Shown here: positions 1-7,510 of the stretch, piece after piece
Layout of the letters: each line of letters starts with the position of its first letter
Numbering within the stretch: position 1 is the first letter of the stretch
Assembly (NCBI GenBank): GCA_041685835.1
Contig: JAWLEX010000060.1
Span: forward strand, 1 to 18,372
Length of the DNA stretch: 18,372 nucleotides
DNA from: JAIPEI01 sp041685835
GTDB taxonomy: Bacteria > Desulfobacterota > DSM-4660 > Desulfatiglandales > HGW-15
Reading direction: 5' to 3'
Translations under genes and position numbers: made by a program
The notes under the pieces: generated by a model
Database searches by the model: none
Seen by the model: only the letters and a program-made list of their open reading frames with translations
Told to the model about the DNA's origin: nothing

Positions 1-41
1 GGTTGCGCGGAGGCGTACTGAAGTACGCCGCACAAGCAACC
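1..41. repeat. Strong hairpin at the left edge, possible dispersed intergenic repeat
   Basis: A perfect 8-bp inverted repeat (GGCGTACT at 12-19 and AGTACGCC at 22-29) is separated by two bases. It is enclosed by a second 6-bp stem (GGTTGC at 1-6 with GCAACC at 36-41). The element may extend left of the window. No T tract follows, so it is not an ordinary intrinsic terminator. From memory it resembles palindromic intergenic repeats of Desulfobacterota genomes, but that is an unverified impression. Confidence 0.5.
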
Positions 42-176
42 TCGCAGATTGACGCCGAGATTGGCAAAAAAGACCATTTCTGGATGGAAACTAGAGTAGC
101 GCAAGCGGGATTGACCGGGGCTCCGGATCTCAAAGGGCGGCTGACCCCCGATGTTGAGGAAAAGGAAGTGCCATGA
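3..176 (+). other. Open reading frame entering from the left, possible C-terminus of an upstream gene
   Basis: This frame is open from base 3 to a TGA at 174-176 and gives about 57 residues ending in an acidic tail (EEKEVP). Its stop overlaps the rpsJ start in an ATGA arrangement, which is typical of coupled genes. However, the first 41 bases form a strong hairpin, the peptide does not resemble the C-terminus of EF-Tu or EF-G (common upstream neighbours), and an open frame of this size can occur by chance in GC-rich DNA. I do not recognise the product. It may be the end of a real gene or a fortuitous frame through a repeat. Confidence 0.25.
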
Positions 177-496
177 TTAACAAGATGATCACCAACCAGA
201 AAATCCGCATTCGGCTGAAGGCGTACGATCACAAGCTGCTGGACCAGTCCGCCCTGGAGATCGTTCAGACGGCAAGAGAGACCGGAGCCAAGGTGGCAGG
301 GCCGATTCCTCTTCCCACGGCAATCAACAAATACTGCGTGCTGAGATCCCCCCACGTGGATAAGAAGTCGAGAGAGCAGTTCGAGATCAGGACCCACAAA
401 AGGCTCATGGATATCCTGGAGCCTACCCAGCAGACCGTAGACGCCCTCATGAAACTTGATCTTGCTGCGGGTGTGGACGTGGAGATCAAACTGTAG
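173..496 (+). CDS. rpsJ: 30S ribosomal protein S10
   Basis: S10 is a component of the 30S head and, in other bacteria, also joins NusB in transcription antitermination. The 107-residue product has the family hallmarks: QKIRIRLKAYDHKLLD near the N-terminus, GPIPLPT around residues 43-49, and SPHVDKKSREQFEIRTHKRL followed by LMKLDLAAGVDVEIKL at the end. The ATG at 173 is chosen because AAGGAAG lies about five bases upstream. The in-frame ATG at 185 gives the more usual N-terminus but has no Shine-Dalgarno at a workable distance. It opens the S10 block and is followed after 26 bases by rplC. Confidence 0.97.
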   Translation: MINKMITNQKIRIRLKAYDHKLLDQSALEIVQTARETGAKVAGPIPLPTAINKYCVLRSPHVDKKSREQFEIRTHKRLMDILEPTQQTVDALMKLDLAAGVDVEIKL

Positions 497-522
497 AGGC
501 GGGGAAGAGGGGCTGGACGGTT

Positions 523-1158
523 ATGGTGAATACACTCTTTGGAATCAAGGTGGGAATGACCCGGTACTTCCTGGAAGAAGGGGAGAGCACCCCGGTGACG
601 ATCGTCAAGGCAGGCCCCTGTGTGGTCATTCAGAAAAAGACGGCGGAGAATGACGGATACGAAGCTATTCAGGTAGGATTCGAGTCTCAAAAGGAAAGCC
701 GTGTCAACAAGCCGCTCCGTGGTCAGTTTGATAAAGCCGGAAAGGGTTGTTTCAGGTATCTGCGGGAGATCAGGGTCGAGGATGCCGGGGCCTTTGAACT
801 CGGCCAGGAGATAGGGACCGAGGTCTTTTCCATCGGCGATACGGTTCGCGTCTCCGCAAAGAGCAAAGGTCGCGGGTTCGCCGGTGTCGTGAAGCGATGG
901 GGATTCGGCGGGGGCAAGGCTACTCATGGAAGCCGTTCCCACAGGGTGCCGGGCTCAATAGGGGCCAGCGCCACCCCAAGCCGTGTGTTCAAGGGAAAGA
1001 AGATGCCCGGAAGGATGGGAAACAAGAAGACGACCGTCAAGAACCTTAAGGTGGTGGATGTGCGGCCGGATCTCGGCGTGATCGCCATCATGGGTGCCAT
1101 TCCGGGAAGCCGGGACGGCATCGTTGAAATCAGCAAGCCGGTGTCCCTGAAGCAGTGA
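523..1158 (+). CDS. rplC: 50S ribosomal protein L3
   Basis: L3 is an early-assembling 50S protein whose long loop reaches toward the peptidyl transferase centre. The 211 residues match the family length (209 in E. coli). Signatures include LFGIKVGMTRYF at the N-terminus, KGRGFAGVVKRW at about 115-126 and GSIGASATPSRVFKGKKMPG at about 144-163. At residue 150, where E. coli has the glutamine methylated by PrmB, this protein has alanine, so that modification cannot occur here. An AGAGGGG stretch lies about ten bases before the ATG, and a GTG one codon later is an alternative start. Confidence 0.97.
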   Translation: MVNTLFGIKVGMTRYFLEEGESTPVTIVKAGPCVVIQKKTAENDGYEAIQVGFESQKESRVNKPLRGQFDKAGKGCFRYLREIRVEDAGAFELGQEIGTEVFSIGDTVRVSAKSKGRGFAGVVKRWGFGGGKATHGSRSHRVPGSIGASATPSRVFKGKKMPGRMGNKKTTVKNLKVVDVRPDLGVIAIMGAIPGSRDGIVEISKPVSLKQ

Positions 1159-1233
1159 TTTTAGGACGCCGGTGAGTTTCCGTTTACCATGGAAACAGGC
1201 TGCAAACCGCTAAAGAGCAAGCATGTGACCGAT

Positions 1234-1860
1234 ATGGCGACGATTGACGTATACAATATGAGCAGGGAGAAGACCTCTCAGGTTGAATTGGATGAGGATA
1301 TCTTCAATGTGACCGTAAAGCCCCACGTGCTTCATGAGGTGGTGGTCACTCAACTCCTCAAGCGGCGAAGCGGAACAGCCGCGGTCAAGGGCCGCTCCGA
1401 CGTGAAGGCCTCGGGAACGAAACTGTACAGGCAAAAGGGCACCGGCCGGGCTCGAGCGGGTTCCATTGCTTCCCCGATTAGAAGGGGAGGTGGTGTTGCT
1501 TTCGGACCGGCCCCCCGCAAATACGATCGAAAGGTATCCAAGAAAGTGAGGAAGGCGGCCCTCCGGATGGCATTGAGCGACAAGTTTCAGAATGAAAAGC
1601 TGGTCGTTCTCGATGAATTCGATCTTTCCGAAATCAAGACCAGGGAGTTCGTCAATGTCATGAAGGCCTTTGATGCGGACAAGGCCCTGATCGTGACCGC
1701 TGAACTGAACGGAGTGCTGGAGAAATCCGCCAGGAACGTACCCCGCATGAAGGTGCTTCGCTGCGAAGGCCTGAATGTGTATGACGTGCTCAACCACGAA
1801 CACCTTTTCGTGGTGGAGCCCGCCATCGAAAAAATTCAGGAGGCGTTGGTGAACCGATGA
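1234..1860 (+). CDS. rplD: 50S ribosomal protein L4
   Basis: L4 lines the nascent-peptide exit tunnel and in E. coli also autoregulates the S10 operon. The product has the L4 core: KASGTKLYRQKGTGRARAGS then GGGVAFGPAPRKY (the tunnel loop), and a C-terminal Rossmann-like half ending near LNVYDVLNHEHLFV. The start is uncertain. The frame is open from an ATG at 1189, a GTG at 1225 has AAAGAG seven bases upstream, and the ATG at 1234 gives the normal family N-terminus (MATIDVYN). I chose 1234 (208 residues; E. coli 201), since the extra 15 residues do not look like L4. Its stop overlaps the rplW start by four bases. Confidence 0.95.
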   Translation: MATIDVYNMSREKTSQVELDEDIFNVTVKPHVLHEVVVTQLLKRRSGTAAVKGRSDVKASGTKLYRQKGTGRARAGSIASPIRRGGGVAFGPAPRKYDRKVSKKVRKAALRMALSDKFQNEKLVVLDEFDLSEIKTREFVNVMKAFDADKALIVTAELNGVLEKSARNVPRMKVLRCEGLNVYDVLNHEHLFVVEPAIEKIQEALVNR

Positions 1861-2144
1861 ACATCCACGAAGTCATCCGTGAGCCCCATATCACGGAAAA
1901 GAGCAGCCTGCTGAAGGAATCCAGCAACCAGATGGCCTTCAAGGTGGATCGGCACGCCAACAAGATCGAGATTCGCCGGGCTGTCGAGGCGCTTCTCAAG
2001 ACAAAGGTGATCTCTGTCAAGACCGCAAACATGAGCGGGAAGAAACGCCGGCTCGGCCGCAACACCGGAAAAAGGGCGGACTGGAAAAAGGCCGTGGTCA
2101 CCCTTGCTCCCGGTGAGAGCATCGAATTCTTCGAAGGCGTCTGA
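1857..2144 (+). CDS. rplW: 50S ribosomal protein L23
   Basis: L23 sits at the tunnel exit and is the docking site for trigger factor and the signal recognition particle. The 95-residue protein shows the typical start NIHEVIREPHITEKSSLL, the segment FKVDRHANKIEIRRAVEALL, and a basic loop GKKRRLGRNTGKRADWKKAVVTL. Its ATG overlaps the rplD stop (ATGA), which suggests translational coupling. The 97-base spacer to rplB holds only a weak four-base-pair C/G stem. Confidence 0.97.
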   Translation: MNIHEVIREPHITEKSSLLKESSNQMAFKVDRHANKIEIRRAVEALLKTKVISVKTANMSGKKRRLGRNTGKRADWKKAVVTLAPGESIEFFEGV

Positions 2145-2241
2145 TAAGGCGCTGAACCTTCCCCCGGCCCCCGGTCCATTTTTAGTGCCCGCCGGACGGG
2201 ATTTTAGGTGAGCTTTAAAGAGAGCGAACCCGGAGTTTGAA

Positions 2242-3066
2242 ATGGCACTCAAGAGTCACAAACCAACATCACCGGGCAGGCGGTTTTACACCAGCCCCAC
2301 TTTCAAGGACGTCACCAGTAAGCGGCCCGAGCGAAGCCTTGTGGAGTCTCTTCGAAAGAGCGGCGGTAGGAACAACCTTGGAAGGATGACCGTGCGGCAC
2401 CGCGGCGGCGGGCATTCAAGGCTGTACCGGGTCATAGATTTCAAGAGAAACAAGGACGAAATTCCCGCGCGTGTGGCGTCTATAGAATACGACCCGAATC
2501 GTTCGTCCAATATCGCTCTTTTGCATTACCTGGACGGTGAAAAGCGCTATATACTCGCTCCGGTCGGTATTCAGGTGGGAGATGAGGTCGTCTCCGGCGA
2601 AACCATCGAGGTAAAAATCGGAAACGCCGCGCCCTTGGAAAAAATTCCTTTGGGAACCCATGTTCACAACGTGGAACTCAATCCCGGGCAGGGCGGCAAA
2701 ATCGTTCGCAGTGCGGGCGGCTATGCACAGTTGATGGCCAAAGAGGGCAAGTACGCCCAGCTTCGTCTGCCTTCCGGAGAAGTGCGCATGGTGGCCCTCC
2801 GGTGCAGGGCGACCGTGGGGCAGGTTGGTAACCTGGAACACGAGAAGGCAAGCATCGGCAAGGCCGGACGGAGTCGCTGGAAGGGCAAAAGGCCCCGGGT
2901 GAGGGGCGTGGTAATGAACCCCGTGGATCATCCGCACGGCGGAGGGGAAGGAAAGTCCTCGGGAGGACGACACCCGGTTACGCCCTGGGGTGTGCCCACC
3001 AAGGGGTACAAGACCCGTGGCAGGAAACCGAGCGACAGCATGATCGTCAAGCGACGGAAACGATAA
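2242..3066 (+). CDS. rplB: 50S ribosomal protein L2
   Basis: L2 is a conserved 50S protein needed for subunit joining and for peptidyl transferase assembly. The 274-residue product matches the family length. It contains RHRGGGHSRLYRVIDFKRNK at about 53-72, an OB-like and SH3-like middle, and the signature NPVDHPHGGGEG near residues 226-237, which carries the conserved histidines near the catalytic centre. The C-terminus is the usual basic tail (SMIVKRRKR). A GGAG lies six bases before the ATG. Confidence 0.98.
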   Translation: MALKSHKPTSPGRRFYTSPTFKDVTSKRPERSLVESLRKSGGRNNLGRMTVRHRGGGHSRLYRVIDFKRNKDEIPARVASIEYDPNRSSNIALLHYLDGEKRYILAPVGIQVGDEVVSGETIEVKIGNAAPLEKIPLGTHVHNVELNPGQGGKIVRSAGGYAQLMAKEGKYAQLRLPSGEVRMVALRCRATVGQVGNLEHEKASIGKAGRSRWKGKRPRVRGVVMNPVDHPHGGGEGKSSGGRHPVTPWGVPTKGYKTRGRKPSDSMIVKRRKR

Positions 3067-3110
3067 CGCTCTCGGAGCCGTATCCGAGCCGGTGAAATGG
3101 AGGACAGGCT

Positions 3111-3401
3111 TTGCCCCGTTCATTGAAAAAAGGTCCCTTTGTAGACGACCACCTCTTGAAGAAAGCGCTCAACGCGCAGGAAACGAGAAGCAGGAAGATC
3201 ATAAAGACGTGGTCCAGGAGATCCACCATTCTGCCCGAGTTCGTGGGGCTGACGTTCGCTGTCCACAACGGGAAAAAGTTTATCCCCGTCTTTGTTTCCG
3301 AAGACATGGTGGGACATAAACTGGGAGAGTTTTCTCCCACCAGGATCTTCTTCGGACACGCGGGTGACAAGAAGAGCAGGCTGAAGGGCGGCAGGAAATA
3401 G
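3111..3401 (+). CDS. rpsS: 30S ribosomal protein S19
   Basis: S19 binds 16S rRNA in the 30S head next to S13, near the A-site tRNA. The 96-residue product reads (M)PRSLKKGPFVDDHLLKK, then SRRSTILPEFVGLTFAVHNGK and VGHKLGEFSPTRIFFGHAG, all family hallmarks. The start is TTG at 3111, since the conserved N-terminus begins exactly there and GGAGG lies seven bases upstream. A TTG start on a major ribosomal protein is uncommon, though several genes here do the same. Confidence 0.97.
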   Translation: MPRSLKKGPFVDDHLLKKALNAQETRSRKIIKTWSRRSTILPEFVGLTFAVHNGKKFIPVFVSEDMVGHKLGEFSPTRIFFGHAGDKKSRLKGGRK

Positions 3402-3432
3402 TTGTTGACCAAGACCTTCACTGATGCGCCGG

Positions 3433-3452
3433 GGGCGGAGTTCCACCCGCCC
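3433..3452. other. Stem-loop in the rpsS-rplV spacer
   Basis: GGGCGG (3433-3438) can pair with CCGCCC (3447-3452) across an eight-base loop. It lies in the 83-base gap between rpsS and rplV and is followed by A/C-rich sequence rather than a T tract, so it does not look like a terminator. Its role is unknown. Confidence 0.35.
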
Positions 3453-3484
3453 AAACAAACGGCATTGATCAGGATGGAACCGAT

Positions 3485-3817
3485 ATGGAAGTCAAGGCAG
3501 TAGCAAAGTTCGTGAGAATATCGCCCAGGAAAGTCCGGCTGGTGATGGACCAGGTCAGGGGCAAACGGGTCGAAGACGCCATGAGCGTCCTCTCATTTGC
3601 TCCCCAGAAGGGCGCTTTCCTCTTGAAAAAGGTGCTCCAGTCCGCCGTGGCAAACGCAGGGGAGAACACCAGCCTTGATGTGGACAGCCTCTACATCAAA
3701 CGCGTTTATGCGGATGAGGGGCCGACGCTCAAGCGTTTCCGGCCGCGTGCCCAGGGAAGGGCCACCAGGATTCGAAAGAGAACGAGCCATTTGACCGTAG
3801 TGCTTGCCGGGGAGTAG
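3485..3817 (+). CDS. rplV: 50S ribosomal protein L22
   Basis: L22 extends a beta-hairpin into the exit tunnel opposite L4 and is a known site of macrolide-resistance mutations. The 110-residue product shows KFVRISPRKVRLVMDQVRG at the N-terminus, FLLKKVLQSAVANAGEN in the middle and the C-terminal hairpin motif GPTLKRFRPRAQGRATRIRKRTSHLTVVL. An AGGATGGA stretch precedes the ATG by about six bases. Confidence 0.97.
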   Translation: MEVKAVAKFVRISPRKVRLVMDQVRGKRVEDAMSVLSFAPQKGAFLLKKVLQSAVANAGENTSLDVDSLYIKRVYADEGPTLKRFRPRAQGRATRIRKRTSHLTVVLAGE

Positions 3818-3895
3818 GTCTCAGGCGGCATCCGCGCCGCAAAAGGAACAGGCCGCAGGGCGGCACAGGACATCGAACACGAGGGAGGGAGAGGT

Positions 3896-4534
3896 TTGGG
3901 TCAGAAAGTTCATCCAATCGGTTTTCGGCTGGGTATCAATAGGCCGTGGGATTCCAGGTGGTACGCAGGAAAGGATTACGCGGGCTTCGTTTACGAGGAC
4001 CACGATATCCGGAACTACCTAAAAAAGCGTCTGTTCCAGGCCGGGGTAAGCCGAATCGAGATTGAGAGGGCCGCCAAGCGGGTCCGGATCCGGATCCACA
4101 CGGCAAGACCCGGACTGGTTATCGGGAAAAAGGGTTCAGAGATAGAGAATCTCAAACAGGCCTTGGAAAAGAGGATCAAGCGGGAGGTCCTCATCGACAT
4201 CCAGGAGGTCCGTAAACCCGAGGTGAACGCCCAGCTTGTGGCGGAGAATGTGGCCCTTCAGCTTGTGAGACGAATCGCGTTTCGCCGGGCCATGAAAAAG
4301 GCGGTTGGCTCGGCCCTGCGATTCGGGGCGCAAGGGATCAAGATCGCCTGTGCCGGACGCCTGGGTGGCGCTGAGATGGCCCGCCGGGAATGGTATCGGA
4401 AGGGCAGGGTCCCGCTTCACACCATTCGAGCGGATATCGACTATGGGTTTGCCGAGGCCTTTACCACGTACGGGGTTATCGGGGTCAAGGTGACGATTTT
4501 CAACGGGGAAATTCTTCCCGGAAAACGGGGCTAG
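3896..4534 (+). CDS. rpsC: 30S ribosomal protein S3
   Basis: S3 forms part of the mRNA entry tunnel on the 30S head. The 212-residue product has the conserved start (M)GQKVHPIGFRLG, a type II KH domain with the VIGKKG loop at 75-80, and a C-terminal domain with GRLGGAEMARREWYRKGRVPLHT and IDYG. The start is TTG at 3896, because the family N-terminus begins there and the purine-rich GGGAGGGAGAGG lies just upstream. Length is normal for bacteria outside the enterics. Confidence 0.97.
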   Translation: MGQKVHPIGFRLGINRPWDSRWYAGKDYAGFVYEDHDIRNYLKKRLFQAGVSRIEIERAAKRVRIRIHTARPGLVIGKKGSEIENLKQALEKRIKREVLIDIQEVRKPEVNAQLVAENVALQLVRRIAFRRAMKKAVGSALRFGAQGIKIACAGRLGGAEMARREWYRKGRVPLHTIRADIDYGFAEAFTTYGVIGVKVTIFNGEILPGKRG

Positions 4535-4544
4535 GTGAGAGGGT

Positions 4545-4961
4545 ATGCTGAGTCCGAAGAAAGTCAAATATCGCAAGCAGCAAAAAGGACGGATGAAGGG
4601 AATGGCCAATCGCGGGAGTTCCCTTGAATTCGGAGACTTCGGCCTGCAGGCCACGGAATGCGGGCATATGACGGCAAGGCAGATCGAGGCCGCCCGGGTG
4701 GCCATCAACAGGCACGTCAAGAGGGGCGGCAAGATCTGGATCCGGGTCTTCCCGGACAAGCCGATCTCAAAGAAACCGGCCGAGACACGGATGGGTAAAG
4801 GCAAGGGCGCTCCGGAGGCCTGGGTGGCCGTGGTCAAGCCCGGAAAGGTCCTGTACGAGATAGAAGGTGTCGGAGAGAATACAGCCGCCGAGGCGTTCAG
4901 GCTGGCCGGTCACAAACTGCCTTTTGCCACCCGGTTCTTGTCCAGGAGAGTATCATCGTGA
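4545..4961 (+). CDS. rplP: 50S ribosomal protein L16
   Basis: L16 organises the A-site region of the 50S subunit. The 138 residues begin MLSPKKVKYRKQQKGRMKG, as in the family, and include FGLQATECGHMTARQIEAAR, GKIWIRVFPDKPISKKPAE and RMGKGKGAPEAWVAVVKPG, a canonical L16 block. The ATG is preceded by GAGAGGG. The stop overlaps the GTG start of rpmC by four bases. Confidence 0.98.
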   Translation: MLSPKKVKYRKQQKGRMKGMANRGSSLEFGDFGLQATECGHMTARQIEAARVAINRHVKRGGKIWIRVFPDKPISKKPAETRMGKGKGAPEAWVAVVKPGKVLYEIEGVGENTAAEAFRLAGHKLPFATRFLSRRVSS

Positions 4962-5152
4962 AGGCGAAAGAAATGCGCGATTTGAGTGCCGATGAGTTGA
5001 GGGAAAAGGAACAGGAACTGCACCGGGAGTTGTTCAACCTGAGGTTTCAGAAGGCCGCGGGGCAGATGGGCAATACGGCCATGCTCGGGAAGACCAAAAA
5101 GGATTTGGCCAGGGTCAAGACGGTCCTCAGGGAACTGGAAAGAACCGGTTAG
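4958..5152 (+). CDS. rpmC: 50S ribosomal protein L29
   Basis: L29 is a small two-helix protein beside L23 at the tunnel exit. The 64-residue product reads KAKEMRDLSADELREKEQEL then LFNLRFQKAAGQMGN and a helical C-terminus with KKDLARVKTVLRE, the usual L29 pattern. The start is GTG at 4958 with AGGAGAG seven bases upstream, sharing GTGA with the rplP stop, so translation is probably coupled. Confidence 0.97.
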   Translation: MKAKEMRDLSADELREKEQELHRELFNLRFQKAAGQMGNTAMLGKTKKDLARVKTVLRELERTG

Positions 5153-5171
5153 CATGATGGAAGGGAACAAC

Positions 5172-5483
5172 ATGACGTCAGGTCGCGGGGTAAGAAAACA
5201 ACTTACCGGATTTGTGGTCGGCACGGCAATGGACAAGACCGCGGTGGTCCTGGTCAATCGCTTGACAAAGCACCCGACCTACAAGAAGTACATCCGAAGC
5301 AGGAAGAAGTATATGGCCCACGACCCCCAGAACCGGTGCGCCGCGGGGGACAAGGTTCGAATTATCGAATGCAGGCCCTTCAGTAAGCGGAAGCGATGGC
5401 AGGTTCTCGAAATCCTGGAACGCAGCGAGATGCAGCGGTTGGCAGGGGCTGAGGAAGGCAGGAACTCGGAGCAGGCGACATGA
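5172..5483 (+). CDS. rpsQ: 30S ribosomal protein S17
   Basis: S17 is a primary 16S-binding OB-fold protein of the 30S body. The core reads RKQLTGFVVGTAMDKTAVV, then KHPTYKKYIRSRKKYMAHDP and the GDKVRIIECRPFSKRKRWQV block. Three in-frame ATGs exist (5154, 5157, 5172). I chose 5172 because GGAAGGG lies exactly six bases upstream and the extra residues add nothing conserved. At 103 residues it is longer than E. coli S17 (84) owing to a tail of about 20 residues ending in RNSEQAT. The stop overlaps the rplN start (ATGA). Confidence 0.96.
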   Translation: MTSGRGVRKQLTGFVVGTAMDKTAVVLVNRLTKHPTYKKYIRSRKKYMAHDPQNRCAAGDKVRIIECRPFSKRKRWQVLEILERSEMQRLAGAEEGRNSEQAT

Positions 5484-5848
5484 TACAGACGGAAACCAGG
5501 CTGAATGTGGCGGACAACTCCGGGGCCAAGTCCCTCCTGTGCATCAAGGTGCTTGGGGGCTCGAAGCGCCGGTACGCCGGCATCGGGGACGTAATCGTCG
5601 TGTCCGTGAAGGAAGCGATTCCCAACTCCAAGGTCAAGAAGGGCGACGTGATGCGGGCCGTGATCGTGCGGACCAGCAAGGAGGTCCGCAGGCCGGACGG
5701 TTCGTACATCAAGTTCGACGACAACTCGGCGGTCCTCATCAATCAGCACAACGAACCGATCGGGACCAGGATTTTCGGACCCGTGGCCAGGGAACTGCGG
5801 GCAAAGAAGTTCATGAAGATTATCTCGCTTGCTCCTGAGGTATTATAA
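5480..5848 (+). CDS. rplN: 50S ribosomal protein L14
   Basis: L14 is a beta-barrel protein at the subunit interface and binding site of the silencing factor RsfS in other bacteria. The 122 residues are the exact usual length and show MIQTETRLNVADNSGAKSL, GDVIVVSVKEAIP, VKKGDVMRAVIVRT and the C-terminal IGTRIFGPVARELR. It opens the spc block but overlaps rpsQ by four bases, so the S10 and spc blocks are continuous here with no room for a promoter between them. Confidence 0.98.
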   Translation: MIQTETRLNVADNSGAKSLLCIKVLGGSKRRYAGIGDVIVVSVKEAIPNSKVKKGDVMRAVIVRTSKEVRRPDGSYIKFDDNSAVLINQHNEPIGTRIFGPVARELRAKKFMKIISLAPEVL

Positions 5849-5877
5849 GTTCTCAGAATCGAAAGGGAGCGTACACG

Positions 5878-6207
5878 GTGCACAAGAAACAGCCCCTGAT
5901 AAAAAAGAACGACAAGGTAATTGTCCGGGCCGGCAAGGAAAAGGGAAAGATCGGCACGGTGCTTAAGGTGGACTCCGAGCGCGGCCGCGTGCTTATCGAG
6001 AAGGTCAACACCGTGAAGCGGCACACCAAGCCCGGCGGGGCCAAGGCCCAGGGCGGGATCATCGAGAAGGAAGCGCCTGTCAACCTTTCCAACGTGATGC
6101 TTGTGTGCACGAAATGTGCTGAACCCTCCAGAATCGGAAAAAAGACGCTCGAAGACGGGTCCAAGGCCCGGGTGTGCAAGAAGTGCGGTGATTTGATCGA
6201 TGCGTAA
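5878..6207 (+). CDS. rplX: 50S ribosomal protein L24, cysteine-rich form
   Basis: L24 initiates 50S assembly through a KOW domain. The KOW segment is at about residues 10-36 (DKVIVRAGKEKGKIGTVLKV), followed by VNTVKRHTKP. The C-terminal half carries two CxxC pairs (C77/C80 and C100/C103), a form known in many bacteria and likely to bind zinc. The start is GTG at 5878 with AAAGGGAG about seven to eight bases upstream. The 109 residues match the usual length. Confidence 0.97.
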   Translation: MHKKQPLIKKNDKVIVRAGKEKGKIGTVLKVDSERGRVLIEKVNTVKRHTKPGGAKAQGGIIEKEAPVNLSNVMLVCTKCAEPSRIGKKTLEDGSKARVCKKCGDLIDA

Positions 6208-6264
6208 AGGGTTTTAATGCGGCCCTGGGACGGGGTGGAGCCCGTCCCGCTTTAGGAGGTTGGA

Positions 6265-6804
6265 TTGTCCCGGTTAAAAGAAAAATACGTAAATGAGGTC
6301 GTTCCGGCCATGATGTCGGAGTTCCGGTACAAGAGCATCATGGCTGTTCCCCGAATCGAGAAGGCCGTGCTGAACATGGGCCTTGGGGAGGCGATTTTCA
6401 ACATCAAGGTGCTCGACAATGGGGTGGAAGAACTGAGCCTCATCGCCGGACAAAGGGCCGTGATAACGAAAGCCAAACGATCCATCGCAAGTTTTAAACT
6501 GAGAGAGGGGATGCCCATCGGCTGCATGGTGACCCTGCGTCACGACAAGATGTACGTCTTTCTGGACAAGCTCTTTAACGTGGCCCTTCCCCGTGTAAGG
6601 GATTTTCAGGGGCTGTCCGGGAACATCTTCGACGGGCGCGCCAACTGCTCCATAGGCATCAAAGAGCACATAATTTTCCCCGAGGTGGATTACGACAAGA
6701 CCGACAAGATCAAGGGGCTGAATATCTCAATCGTGACTACGGCCTCGCAGGATGAAGAAGGACGCTTTTTACTCAAGCACCTGGGAATGCCTTTTAAAAG
6801 CTGA
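6265..6804 (+). CDS. rplE: 50S ribosomal protein L5
   Basis: L5 binds 5S rRNA and contacts the P-site tRNA and S13. The 179-residue product has LKEKYVNEVVPAMM at the N-terminus, IEKAVLNMGLGEA, the block KRSIASFKLREGMPIGCMVTLR, and IKEHIIFPEVDYDKTDKIKG near the end. The start is TTG at 6265 with AGGAGGT four bases upstream. No ATG lies nearby before the conserved sequence. rpsN follows after 13 bases. Confidence 0.97.
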   Translation: MSRLKEKYVNEVVPAMMSEFRYKSIMAVPRIEKAVLNMGLGEAIFNIKVLDNGVEELSLIAGQRAVITKAKRSIASFKLREGMPIGCMVTLRHDKMYVFLDKLFNVALPRVRDFQGLSGNIFDGRANCSIGIKEHIIFPEVDYDKTDKIKGLNISIVTTASQDEEGRFLLKHLGMPFKS

Positions 6805-6817
6805 CTTGGAGGAGAAT

Positions 6818-7003
6818 GTGGCACGCAAGTCCCTCATTGCCAAGGCGAATAGGAATCAGAAATTTTCCACGCGCAACTACAACCGGTGCCCGATATGCGG
6901 CAGGTCTCGGGCTTTCCTGAGAAAATTCGGCATATGCCGGATTTGTTTTCGGAACATGGGCTTAAGAGGAGAGATCCCGGGCGTCATGAAGTCGAGCTGG
7001 TAG
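6818..7003 (+). CDS. rpsN: 30S ribosomal protein S14, zinc-binding type Z
   Basis: S14 is a late-assembling 30S head protein. The 61-residue product has the exact length of the type Z family, with a zinc ribbon of C24/C27 and C40/C43 and the ending NMGLRGEIPGVMKSSW. The start is GTG at 6818, five bases after GGAGG. The same frame extends upstream to an ATG at 6752, but that part lies inside rplE and does not resemble S14. Confidence 0.97.
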   Translation: MARKSLIAKANRNQKFSTRNYNRCPICGRSRAFLRKFGICRICFRNMGLRGEIPGVMKSSW

Positions 7004-7044
7004 GATCCCCGGGGCGGTAGCAGCCGTATGAAGGAGTTGGCCAA

Positions 7045-7443
7045 ATGACAATGACCGATCCGATTGCCGACATGTTGACCCGAATTCGAAACGCCGTTAC
7101 GGTTTCATCCGAGACGGTGGACATTCCGGCTTCCAGATTGAAAGTGAACATCGCCAAGGTTCTCAAGGACGAGGGCATGATTCGGAACTACAAGGTCCTC
7201 CAAGGGGAGCCCATGAAGAGCCTGCGGGTTGTGCTCAAGTACGATGAGAAAGGACGTCCGGTGATTACGGGGCTGAAGCGGGTTAGCAGACCCGGCTGCC
7301 GGATTTACTCCGGCACCGAGAACATCCCTCAGGTGTTGAACGGCTACGGGATCAGCGTCCTTTCCACATCAAAAGGCCTGATGACCGATAAAGAGGCGAG
7401 AAAACGGAACCTGGGAGGAGAGATCCTCTGCAACGTGTGGTAG
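7045..7443 (+). CDS. rpsH: 30S ribosomal protein S8
   Basis: S8 binds the central domain of 16S rRNA and in E. coli represses the spc operon. The 132-residue product begins MTMTDPIADMLTRIRNA and contains the C-terminal signature LSTSKGLMTDKEARKRNLGG, ending in the typical ILCNVW. AAGGAG lies nine bases before the ATG. A four-base-pair C/G stem occurs in the 67-base spacer after the gene. Confidence 0.98.
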   Translation: MTMTDPIADMLTRIRNAVTVSSETVDIPASRLKVNIAKVLKDEGMIRNYKVLQGEPMKSLRVVLKYDEKGRPVITGLKRVSRPGCRIYSGTENIPQVLNGYGISVLSTSKGLMTDKEARKRNLGGEILCNVW

Positions 7444-7455
7444 GGATGGAACAAC

Positions 7456-7474
7456 TCCCCCGGCGAAACAGGGG
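7456..7474. other. C/G hairpin motif in the rpsH-rplF spacer
   Basis: The sequence TCCCCCGGCGAAACAGGGG can fold with CCCC pairing to GGGG around a purine-rich loop. A near copy, differing mainly by two missing bases, lies in the rpsK-rpsD spacer at 12441-12457. There is no T tract, so a terminator is unlikely. The function is unknown. Confidence 0.35.
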
Positions 7475-7510
7475 ATCCGTTGCAGGACCGGTACCGACTG
7501 GAGGATAGAG

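Noticed and set aside
49..77. Possible sigma-70 promoter upstream of rpsJ (TTGACG with a 17-base spacer)
   Set aside because: The -10 position reads GACCAT, a poor match, so I cannot support it.
265..942. A 225-codon minus-strand frame over rpsJ and rplC
   Set aside because: It is a shadow of two certain ribosomal protein genes, with no domain.
1189..1233. Longer L4 start at ATG 1189
   Set aside because: The 15 additional residues do not resemble L4 N-termini and the nearest purine-rich stretch is too far upstream, though I cannot exclude it.
2190..2206. CCCG/CGGG stem followed by ATTTT before rplB, as a terminator
   Set aside because: The stem is only four base pairs and the T run is short; termination inside the S10 block would be implausible.
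6752..6817. N-terminal extension of rpsN from an ATG inside rplE
   Set aside because: The type Z S14 family has 61 residues, and GTG 6818 with GGAGG gives exactly that.
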